Source of the DNA: JAHFUI01 sp041485905
GTDB lineage: Bacteria > Acidobacteriota > Vicinamibacteria > Vicinamibacterales > CAVVIG01
Length of the DNA stretch: 10,026 nucleotides
Assembly (NCBI GenBank): GCA_041485905.1
Contig: JBGPKK010000169.1
Location: 1-10,026, forward strand
Direction of reading: 5' to 3'
The notes under the pieces were generated by a model, which was not told where the DNA came from, did no database searches, and was given only the letters and a program-made list of their open reading frames with translations. Of this stretch, positions 1 through 6,509 are shown piece by piece (position 1 is the first letter of the stretch; every line of letters begins with the position of its first letter). The translations under genes and the position numbers were made by a program.

Positions 1-801
1 CCCGCCGGCTTCCCATCGGCCCTCCTCGTACACGTCGGTCGCCACCACCGAGCCGACGTGGTTGGCCAGCCAATACAGGATGGCCTCGTGTCCCGCGCCC
101 ACGCTGAGGACGCGCGTGCTCTCCCGGAGCCGGCCGAGACGGGTCAGCCCGTAAAGGAGCTGCGTGAACTCGTACCCTTTTCGGTGCATCGATTCTTTTT
201 CGGACGGCACGACCTTCAGATCGCGCAGGAGGCTCATCCACTCGGGGTTGTCCCACTTCGCGGGATTGGCCAGCTCACAGAGTTGCGTGTCGCGGGGAAG
301 AAAGCCGCCTTGTGGCGCGACCTCGCGGTGGCGCCGCTCGAACTCCTCGGACACGGCCAGTGAGCGCAGAACGTGGGACCGAGTGTCGCCCTCGGCGAGT
401 GCGCCGGCGTAATGGCGCAGGCCTTGTTCGTCGGCGGGCCGGCCGAGCAGCATCTCGTACGCGTGCTTCACGAACTGATCGTCCGATCCCAACCCGGCGA
501 GGGCGGCTTCTTCAATCGACGGATCGTCGTGTCGATCGCGATTGTCCTTCCACTGCGAGAGCCCCCGGCTGCACTCGGCGGACGCCAGAAGGCGGAGGAG
601 GAAGACGTGCCGATCGTGCCGGTCGCCGGACTGGATCTCGCGCAGCTGATCGCGGAACTCGATCGGCGTGACCTCCCGCCCGAGCACGATCCAGAACGCC
701 GCGCGGATGAACGCTTCGGGCGACGTGGATTCGAAGACCGACGCCTCGCGTGGCACCGCCGTCTCCGCGCTCCGGCCAACGAGGCGTCGCAACAGGCTCA
801 T
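1..801 (-). CDS. DUF4214-repeat protein with SAM-dependent methyltransferase domain (partial, 3' end cut by window edge)
   Basis: The minus strand is open from an ATG at 801 to base 1 (267 codons, no stop), so the C-terminus lies outside the window. Two DUF4214-like repeats are visible: residues about 29-80 (FIRAAFWIVLGREVTP, then a segment ending LLASAECSRG) and about 108-157 (FVKHAYEMLLGRPADEQGL, then LAVSEEFERR). Both share the pattern aromatic-x-x-x-LGR followed by a 'S-x-E-F' helix. From about residue 231 the segment VLSVGAGHEAILYWLA followed by VVATDVY looks like the first Rossmann strand, glycine loop (GAG, 235-237) and second-strand acidic residue (D256) of a class I SAM methyltransferase. 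In known proteins DUF4214 often accompanies surface-glycan enzymes, so methylation of a glycan or its lipid-linked precursor is a plausible but unproven role. ATG 801 is preferred because the DUF4214 homology begins shortly after it. The reading frame stays open upstream, so a longer start cannot be excluded. The gene is divergent from the fusion gene starting at 822. Confidence 0.88.
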   Translation of the reverse strand, partial: MSLLRRLVGRSAETAVPREASVFESTSPEAFIRAAFWIVLGREVTPIEFRDQLREIQSGDRHDRHVFLLRLLASAECSRGLSQWKDNRDRHDDPSIEEAALAGLGSDDQFVKHAYEMLLGRPADEQGLRHYAGALAEGDTRSHVLRSLAVSEEFERRHREVAPQGGFLPRDTQLCELANPAKWDNPEWMSLLRDLKVVPSEKESMHRKGYEFTQLLYGLTRLGRLRESTRVLSVGAGHEAILYWLANHVGSVVATDVYEEGRWEAGG

Positions 802-803
802 GA

Positions 804-820
804 AGGTGTCATTATCACCT
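804..820. promoter_or_regulatory. Putative overlapping divergent -10 elements inside a 5-bp-arm inverted repeat
   Basis: AGGTG (804-808) and CACCT (816-820) are perfect inverted arms around the 7-base centre TCATTAT, in the 20 bases separating two divergent start codons. The centre carries GATAAT on the minus strand (816-811; one mismatch to TATAAT), 9 bases before ATG 801. On the plus strand it carries CATTAT (810-815; two mismatches), 6 bases before ATG 822. The same arms also put an AGGTG-like Shine-Dalgarno core on each strand, but 13-14 bases from the ATGs, which is longer than normal. It may be a bidirectional promoter, an operator, or both. No -35 is recognisable. Confidence 0.4.
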
Positions 821-821
821 G

Positions 822-3122
822 ATGTTTCTCGCGGCGCTGGCCGCCCTCTTTTTCTGCTCGGGCGCCACCGCGCTCATCTATCAGGTCCTCTGGCTGCGCC
901 TCCTCGGCCTGGTGTTCGGGGTGACTGTGTACGCCGCCAGCACCGTCTGGGCGAGTTTCATGGCGGGACTCGCCCTGGGCAGCGTCGCCGCCGGAGTGGT
1001 CGCCGACCGGGTCCGCCATCCTCTCCGCTGGTTCGCCGGGGCCGAGGTGCTGATCGGCGTCACCGCGCTGGCAACGCCGGCCGCGCTCAACTGGCTGCAG
1101 CAGGAGTACGTGCGCGCGTACGGGTGGTTGCCGCACTCGGCGTCGGCGGTGACGCTCGTGCGCTTTACGATTGCGTTCGTCGTGCTCATCGTGCCGACCG
1201 CGCTGATGGGCGCCACGCTGCCGCTGGTCATCAAGTCCTCGGCGTTTCGTGCCGGCCGGCTCGGCGAGCGGGTGGGCGTGCTCTATGGAACCAACACGAT
1301 CGGCGCGATCGTCGGCACGGTGACGGCCGGGCTGTACCTGATTCCGGGACGCGGAATCCACCGCACATTTCTGGTGGCGGGCGGACTCAACGTGCTGGTC
1401 GGCGCCATGGCGATGGCGCTCTCAACGGCGTGGCCGCGGCGCGCAGGGCGCGACGAGGCCGCAGAGCCGCCACCCGGCGTCACCATCGACACGCGGACTC
1501 CCGGGCGCTCCCGTCTGCGTGTGCTTCTCGTCGTCTTCGCGGCGTCCTGTGCGGTCGCGCTCGGGCTCGAGGTCGTCTGGTTCCGCGTGTTGACCCTGTT
1601 CTTCCGTCCCACTGTGTATGGATTCGCCGTGATGCTGGCGACCGTGCTTGCCGGGATTGGGATCGGAAGCTATCTCGTCGCGCCGCTGCTGGATCGACGC
1701 GCTCCGTGGCTGTTCGTCCTGGCCGGCCTCGAGCTGACGATCGGCGTCACCACCGTCCTGTCGTTCGGCCCGCTCGTGCGGCTCAACAGCTTCACCATCA
1801 GCGCGAGGCCGTGGCTGTCGCGGCTGGTCCCGGATTATCTCGTGTACTCGATCGTCGGCAGCGCCATCTCCATCTTTCCGACCATGCTGCTGATGGGGAT
1901 CGCGTTTCCCATCGGACTCCGGTTGTGGGCCGCATCGGGGCGTTCGCCCGATCAGACGGCCGCCCGGCGAATAGGACTGTTCTACTCGCTGAACGTCGCC
2001 GGCTCGATTGCTGGCTCCCTGGTCGCCGGCTTCCTGCTCCTTCCTTTCATCGGAAGCCGTGCGTCGCTCATCGTCCTGGCCTGCGTCAGCTTCATGTCCG
2101 GATTGGCGCTGCTGGCGGTCTCCGAACTGCGGCGCTACCGCATGAGCTTCGCGGCGGCCGCGTGTGCCGTGTTCGCGGCGGCGGTGTGGCTGTCGCCCGA
2201 TCCGTTCGACCAGTTTGTCGCGCAGCGCTATCCGCGTCAGCGGATTCTCTGGCGTGAAGAAGGAGTCGAGGCGACCGTCGTCGTCCACGAGGCGACCAAC
2301 GGCGAGCGGTCGCTGACCGTGAACGGCAACCATCAGTCGAGCACCGGCGGCGCGATGGTGTACGACCATCATCGCATCGGCCACCTGCCCATGACACTCC
2401 ATCCGAACCCCCGCCGGGCGCTGGTGATTGGCCTCGGCGGCGGCGCGACGGCGGGCGCCGTCAGCATCCATGAGGGCGTTGACGTCGACGTCGTCGAGCT
2501 GTCGGCAGCCGTCGTCCGCGGTGCGGCGTATTTCGGCGACATCAACTATCAGTTCTTCTCGCGGCCCAACGCCCATCTGCGCACCGACGATGGCCGTAAT
2601 TACATGATGCTGACGGGCCGAAAGTACGACGTGGTGACGGCCGACGTCATTCATCCGATCTACGCAGGATCGGGCAATCTGTATTCAGCCGAGTACTTCC
2701 GTTTGATCAGAAGCGTGCTGAAACCTGGAGGCCTGGTGCTGCAGTGGGCGGCGGGCACTGATGCCGAATACAAGCTGATCGCGCGAACGTTCGCCAGTGT
2801 GTTTCCCGAAACGACCGTGTGGGCGGACGGATCGCTGCTCGTTGGTGCGCTGGAGCCGCTGCGCCTGCGACCGAGCGACTTCGAGCGGAAGCTCGAGCGG
2901 CCTGGCGACGCGCAGGGCATACACGATCTCGGGATCTCCACCTTCGATCAGCTTCTGAAGATGTACCGCGCGGGACCGGAGGAGCTGAGGGCGTTTGTCG
3001 GCGCCGGACCGGTCCTCACCGACGATCGGCCGCTGGTCGAGTATTTCCTGAGCCTGCCGCGAGATCACGACGTTGATCTGACAACGCTCCATGGCGACGT
3101 CGCCCCTCACGTCGTTCCGTAG
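822..3122 (+). CDS. Fused MFS-like membrane domain / spermidine-synthase-like domain protein
   Basis: This is an intact 766-residue protein. Residues 1 to about 460 hold 12-13 hydrophobic segments in two similar halves; both halves contain a short 'EVVWFR/QVLWLR' type element after the first helix (near residues 20-26 and 250-256), as in the fused MFS/spermidine synthase family. A soluble C-terminal domain spans about 480-740. It has the nucleotide-binding loop GLGGGAT (537-543), an acidic strand end VVELS, DDGR (589-592), ADVIHP (607-612) and LYSAEYF. In true aminopropyltransferases the fourth motif is D-x-x-D-P with two aspartates. Here the second is His611, so polyamine synthesis is doubtful; the domain more likely binds a nucleoside cofactor such as SAM or dcSAM with an unknown acceptor. 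ATG 822 gives the usual family N-terminus, which begins directly with the first membrane helix. The protein is probably in the cytoplasmic membrane with the enzyme-like domain on one face. It is divergent from the methyltransferase gene and convergent with the next gene. Confidence 0.93.
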   Translation: MFLAALAALFFCSGATALIYQVLWLRLLGLVFGVTVYAASTVWASFMAGLALGSVAAGVVADRVRHPLRWFAGAEVLIGVTALATPAALNWLQQEYVRAYGWLPHSASAVTLVRFTIAFVVLIVPTALMGATLPLVIKSSAFRAGRLGERVGVLYGTNTIGAIVGTVTAGLYLIPGRGIHRTFLVAGGLNVLVGAMAMALSTAWPRRAGRDEAAEPPPGVTIDTRTPGRSRLRVLLVVFAASCAVALGLEVVWFRVLTLFFRPTVYGFAVMLATVLAGIGIGSYLVAPLLDRRAPWLFVLAGLELTIGVTTVLSFGPLVRLNSFTISARPWLSRLVPDYLVYSIVGSAISIFPTMLLMGIAFPIGLRLWAASGRSPDQTAARRIGLFYSLNVAGSIAGSLVAGFLLLPFIGSRASLIVLACVSFMSGLALLAVSELRRYRMSFAAAACAVFAAAVWLSPDPFDQFVAQRYPRQRILWREEGVEATVVVHEATNGERSLTVNGNHQSSTGGAMVYDHHRIGHLPMTLHPNPRRALVIGLGGGATAGAVSIHEGVDVDVVELSAAVVRGAAYFGDINYQFFSRPNAHLRTDDGRNYMMLTGRKYDVVTADVIHPIYAGSGNLYSAEYFRLIRSVLKPGGLVLQWAAGTDAEYKLIARTFASVFPETTVWADGSLLVGALEPLRLRPSDFERKLERPGDAQGIHDLGISTFDQLLKMYRAGPEELRAFVGAGPVLTDDRPLVEYFLSLPRDHDVDLTTLHGDVAPHVVP

Positions 3123-3203
3123 AGCGCAGCTCGGTCGGGAATCGGCTGTCTGCTTTCAGATGCATCATGGGTTCATCGCCACGCCTTTGGTTGCATGTGT
3201 TTC
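3123..3203. other. Convergent intergenic gap, no clear terminator
   Basis: These 81 bases separate two converging stop codons. The only symmetric element I see is the 8-base palindrome GATGCATC (3159-3166). There is no GC-rich stem followed by a T-run on either strand, so termination here, if it occurs, is not obviously intrinsic. Confidence 0.5.
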
Positions 3204-4835
3204 TCATCGCGGAAAGCCGACGATTTCGTACAACACCGTGCGGTCATCGGCAAAATGCTGCCGCAGGTACGGTGCAAACTCGGCCAAGCGGGCGAGGAGG
3301 GGAGGGCGATTCGCCGGACCGTAGAGATCCAGGTGGAACACCGTATAGCGCACGTGGTCGGATTCGAGCAGCTTGAACGCCTCGCGCGACGGGAACAGTC
3401 CGAGCACGTCGGCGTGTTCGTTGAAATCCTGCGGAATGTAATCGCTGTACGCGTCGACAAGCGGCATCCAATGGGCCGTGGAGCTCAACATGTACCTGGT
3501 CCGCTCGAACGCGAACTTCTGGGAATACACCGGCATCTCGAGCACGGCTCCTCGCGGCAGCGCCGCAAGGACACGGTACGCCGGGTCTATGGGCGGGACC
3601 TGCGGAAACCGCAGCGGCGTGCCGAGCTCCGCCGCCCCAACGGCGGCAACGAGCGTCGCCACGAGCGCAGGTCTCGACACGCGCGCGAGCAGGGCGGCGA
3701 CGCCGATTCCCGCGAGGACCGAGAGAGCGAACGCCACGACCACACCAAACCGGCTCGGCGCGTGCAATAAGCTGAAGATCGGTATCGTCGAATACAGGAC
3801 GCTGTACAGGCCGCCGGACGGTCCCAACGATGCCCAATAGGCGAGCCCGGCGAGGCTTGTATAGAGAAGCGACACCTCGCGCAAGCGCCCGCGAGCGAAC
3901 CAGCCAGTTGCGGCGCCGGCGAAGCCGAACACAATGGCGATGAACCCTGGAAAGAGTTGCTCCCTTCCGTGCCCGATGAGGCTCAGCATCCATGAATGGC
4001 CCCGCGCGGACGAGGCGAAGTACGCCCGCCAGTCGGCGGAAAACTGGCGCGCGCCCTCGAGCGACCGAGTGAAGCCGGTCGTGCCTTGGAGGCTCGAGTA
4101 CGGCATCAGCAGCGGCACGGCGATCGCGAGCGCCACGCCCGCCGCCACACCAATCGCGCCCCAGTAGCGCCCATCGGTCCAGAGGCGACGCGTGCCCGCA
4201 ACGAACAAGACGCTGAAGCCCACCATGAGCGCCACGAAGACGGCGTAGTACCCGCAGAAGAAGGCCTGAAGCGCCATCGCCAATCCCAGCACAGCTCCGC
4301 GGCGAGCACGTGGCCGATCGGCGACTCGATGAAACGCGAGCAGGCTGAGCGGCAGGCCCGCTGTCATCAGCAACTGGATGTGCGGTAAGTGCCCGAAGAC
4401 GTAGGGACAATAGGCGAAGCCGATCGCGGCGATGAGGGCCGCGCGCCGATCGTCAACGAGATATCGGATCAGATAGTACGTGCCGGTCGCGCTGAGCACG
4501 AACGACAGCAGCAGGACGAAATTATGGGCGGCGTAAGGATTGCGCGTCGCCCAGTACACGGGAATCGCGAGCGCACCCGCGCCGAGATTGGTCTCGGAGT
4601 ACACCAGCGTCCAGCGGTGCGGGTAGAAGATGTTGGCGTCGAAGACGTGCAGCGGATCGACGACGAGCGTCCGTGCAACCCAGGCGACGTTCCAGATCGA
4701 CAACTGTCCATCGCCGTTGTCGACACGTCCGACGCTTCCCGGATGAAAAGCCAGCGGGTACGTCAACGCGATCGTCAATGCGCCGAAGCCGAGGAGCACC
4801 AGCGCGAGCTCGCGGCGGCCGCGAAAGGATTCCAT
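3204..4835 (-). CDS. GT-C-like polytopic membrane protein (putative glycosyltransferase), paralogue of the next gene
   Basis: This 543-residue membrane protein has one N-terminal helix (about 9-30), then an extracytoplasmic loop with DNGD (39-42) and DANIFYP (66-72), then many hydrophobic segments to about residue 410, and a soluble C-terminal tail of about 120 residues. An acidic motif in the first outer loop is the hallmark of GT-C enzymes, which move sugars from polyprenyl-phosphate donors at the periplasmic face. That role is inferred; the acceptor is unknown. A conserved LPHIQ element follows at about 152-156. The C-terminal tail contains YMLSSTAHWMPLVDAYS (448 onward), which matches the same place in the divergent neighbour. 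ATG 4835 is chosen over the adjacent TTG at 4838 because the codons are consecutive and ATG is the stronger start. No Shine-Dalgarno is visible upstream, but a TATGAT hexamer lies 9 bases before the ATG. It could also be catalytically inactive or a glycan-binding relative. Confidence 0.88.
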   Translation of the reverse strand: MESFRGRRELALVLLGFGALTIALTYPLAFHPGSVGRVDNGDGQLSIWNVAWVARTLVVDPLHVFDANIFYPHRWTLVYSETNLGAGALAIPVYWATRNPYAAHNFVLLLSFVLSATGTYYLIRYLVDDRRAALIAAIGFAYCPYVFGHLPHIQLLMTAGLPLSLLAFHRVADRPRARRGAVLGLAMALQAFFCGYYAVFVALMVGFSVLFVAGTRRLWTDGRYWGAIGVAAGVALAIAVPLLMPYSSLQGTTGFTRSLEGARQFSADWRAYFASSARGHSWMLSLIGHGREQLFPGFIAIVFGFAGAATGWFARGRLREVSLLYTSLAGLAYWASLGPSGGLYSVLYSTIPIFSLLHAPSRFGVVVAFALSVLAGIGVAALLARVSRPALVATLVAAVGAAELGTPLRFPQVPPIDPAYRVLAALPRGAVLEMPVYSQKFAFERTRYMLSSTAHWMPLVDAYSDYIPQDFNEHADVLGLFPSREAFKLLESDHVRYTVFHLDLYGPANRPPLLARLAEFAPYLRQHFADDRTVLYEIVGFPR

Positions 4836-4843
4836 CAACCGGC

Positions 4844-4850
4844 TATCATA
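4844..4850. promoter_or_regulatory. Putative bidirectional promoter core TATCATA
   Basis: TATCATA reads TATCAT on the plus strand (4844-4849) and TATGAT on the minus strand (4850-4845), each one mismatch from the -10 consensus TATAAT. The form TATnATA is the symmetric -10 type described for bacterial bidirectional promoters. The minus hexamer ends 9 bases before ATG 4835. The plus hexamer ends 9 bases before GTG 4859 and directly abuts ATG 4850. Transcription starting 6-8 bases downstream would give leaderless or nearly leaderless mRNAs. No convincing -35 is seen on either strand. Confidence 0.5.
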
Positions 4851-6484
4851 TGCGCGGCGTGACTAGTGGTTCATCCCCCCGTCGCCGGCGCGCCGGGACG
4901 GCGCTGGCAACCCTCGGCCTCTTCACGGTGCTGGCTGTCGCGCACACATGGCCACTGGCCGCGGCGCCTCGGACCTTGTCCCGGAACGACAACGCCGACA
5001 CCGTGCTCCACGAGTGGATCCTGGCGTGGGTCACTCACCAGGCCGTCCACGATCCGACGCATCTCTTCGACGCCAACATCTTCTATCCCGAGCGTCACAC
5101 CCTCGCGTACTCGGACCCGTTGTTCGTGGAGGCGTGCATGGCGGCGCCGCTGTTGTGGGCCGGTGCATCGCCGGTGCTCGCGTACAACCTCGTCCTGATC
5201 GCGGGATTTGCCCTCACCGGCTGGGCGATGAGCTTCCTCGTCTCGAAATGGACCGGAAGCCTGCTCGCGGGAATGCTGAGCGGCACGCTCGTCGCCTTCA
5301 ACGCGTTCACGCTCACGCGGCTGCCGCAGATCCAGGATCAACACCTGGAGTTTTTTCCCCTGGTGCTCTTGACGCTGGACCGGCTGCTGGCATGGCCGCG
5401 CGCGCGAGAGGCCATGAAACTGGCAGGCTATGTTGTCTTGCAGGCCCTGACCGGCACGTACTTCCTCGTCTTCACCGCCATCTCGATCGTCGCCGCCACC
5501 GCCGCCCGACCGCGCGAATGGATTGGCGTGCGTGGTCGCGCGTTTCTGACGTGGGCCGCGTTGGCCGCCCTCATGGCGATCGTGCTGCTCGCGCCGCTTC
5601 TGTGGCCCTACTACCTCGCGAGTCGCGAACAGGGACTGAACCGGTCGCTCGACGAGACGGCGCTTTATTCCGCGCATGTCACCGACTATCTCGCCACCGG
5701 CGGACGTCTCCACTTCGCCTGGTGGAGTCACCGCTTCTTTCGGAACGATGCGCTCTTCCCCGGTTTGACGGCGCTTGGCCTCGCGGGCGTGGCGGTCGCC
5801 TCTGGCGTCGCCGTCAGGGATCGGCGCGCGCGTATGGTCGTGGCGTTCGGCGTCGTTGCCTTTGCGCTCTCGTTCGGACCCGCGTTTCCGCCGTATCGCT
5901 GGCTGTACCACGTGTTCCCGTTGATGAGCGGCATTCGCGGCGCGGCGCGGTTCGGTCAGATCGCGCTCGTGTCAATCGGCATCCTGGCGGGGTTTGGCCT
6001 GGTGGCGATTCAGCGGCGCATGCCTCAGCGCCGGGCGGTGGTACTGTCGGTCTTTCTGCTGCTCGCGGCGAATGTCGAAGCCTGGCGGGCGCCGATCGGG
6101 TACTTCCCGTATCGCGGCATTCCTCCCGTGTATGACGCGCTCGACACCATCGGTCCGGACGCGGTGCTCGTCTGGGTGCCGTTTCACTCGCCGACACAAG
6201 TGTGGCTCGATGCGCCGTTCATGCTGATCTCAACCCGCTCGTGGCACCCGATGCTGAACGGCTACTCCGGTTTCACGCCGGCCAGCTACGAGCGCCATGC
6301 CGCGGCGCTGAACGATTTTCCGGATGAGGCTTCGGTCAGATACCTTCAGGACGCGGGCGTGACGCATGTGCTGGTCGACGGCCGTAACATGCGGCGGCGG
6401 CAACTGGATCGACTGCCGCAGTTTCAAGCACTGAGTCTATTGGTCACCGACGGAAACCTGCGGATCTATCAGCTCGCGAGGTGA
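4850..6484 (+). CDS. GT-C-like polytopic membrane protein (putative glycosyltransferase), paralogue of the preceding gene
   Basis: The protein has 544 residues, almost the same length as the divergent neighbour, and aligns with it end to end. Shared landmarks in order are: the first-loop acidic motif DNAD (47-50; DNGD in the neighbour); DANIFYP (74-80) followed by R-x-T-L-x-Y-S; LPQIQ; LQALTGTYFLVF (against LQAFFCGYYAVF); ARFG; and a C-terminal FMLISTRSWHPMLNGYS (457 onward). An N-terminal cluster of arginines (11-14) before the first helix fits a cytoplasmic N-terminus. The likely role is transfer from a lipid-linked sugar at the outer membrane face, inferred from GT-C architecture; donor and acceptor are unknown. 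The frame is open further upstream to 4673, but that part overlaps the neighbouring coding region and is arginine-rich shadow sequence, so it is excluded. ATG 4850 is the first sensible start. GTG 4859 is a real alternative (541 residues) because it lies 9 bases after a -10-like hexamer. A GAAAGGA (4823-4829) is 20 bases from ATG 4850, too far for a normal ribosome site. Confidence 0.88.
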   Translation: MRGVTSGSSPRRRRAGTALATLGLFTVLAVAHTWPLAAAPRTLSRNDNADTVLHEWILAWVTHQAVHDPTHLFDANIFYPERHTLAYSDPLFVEACMAAPLLWAGASPVLAYNLVLIAGFALTGWAMSFLVSKWTGSLLAGMLSGTLVAFNAFTLTRLPQIQDQHLEFFPLVLLTLDRLLAWPRAREAMKLAGYVVLQALTGTYFLVFTAISIVAATAARPREWIGVRGRAFLTWAALAALMAIVLLAPLLWPYYLASREQGLNRSLDETALYSAHVTDYLATGGRLHFAWWSHRFFRNDALFPGLTALGLAGVAVASGVAVRDRRARMVVAFGVVAFALSFGPAFPPYRWLYHVFPLMSGIRGAARFGQIALVSIGILAGFGLVAIQRRMPQRRAVVLSVFLLLAANVEAWRAPIGYFPYRGIPPVYDALDTIGPDAVLVWVPFHSPTQVWLDAPFMLISTRSWHPMLNGYSGFTPASYERHAAALNDFPDEASVRYLQDAGVTHVLVDGRNMRRRQLDRLPQFQALSLLVTDGNLRIYQLAR

Positions 6485-6509
6485 ATTCGTACTGACCCAC
6501 CACTGGGAA

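Noticed and set aside
804..820. AGGTG cores as normal Shine-Dalgarno sites for both divergent genes
   Set aside because: Spacing to the ATGs is 13-14 bases, longer than usual, so they are kept only as an alternative explanation of the inverted repeat.
668..2257. 529-codon plus-strand open frame overlapping the start of the fusion gene
   Set aside because: Its translation is Arg/Ala/Gly-rich with no hydrophobic or domain pattern, and it lies in another frame of the well-supported gene at 822-3122. It is a GC-rich shadow.
1422..2654. 410-codon antisense open frame
   Set aside because: The composition (Arg, Asp, His, Gln-rich) is typical of the antisense of a GC-rich membrane-protein gene. There is no recognisable motif, and it is fully covered by the fusion gene.
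4871..5911. 346-codon antisense open frame
   Set aside because: Charged, repetitive shadow translation opposite the clearly coding frame of the plus-strand paralogue.
6485..6509. Small hairpin CCCA-ccac-TGGG (6496-6507) between convergent stops as a bidirectional terminator
   Set aside because: The stem is only 4 base pairs with no T-run on either strand, so it is too weak to call a terminator.
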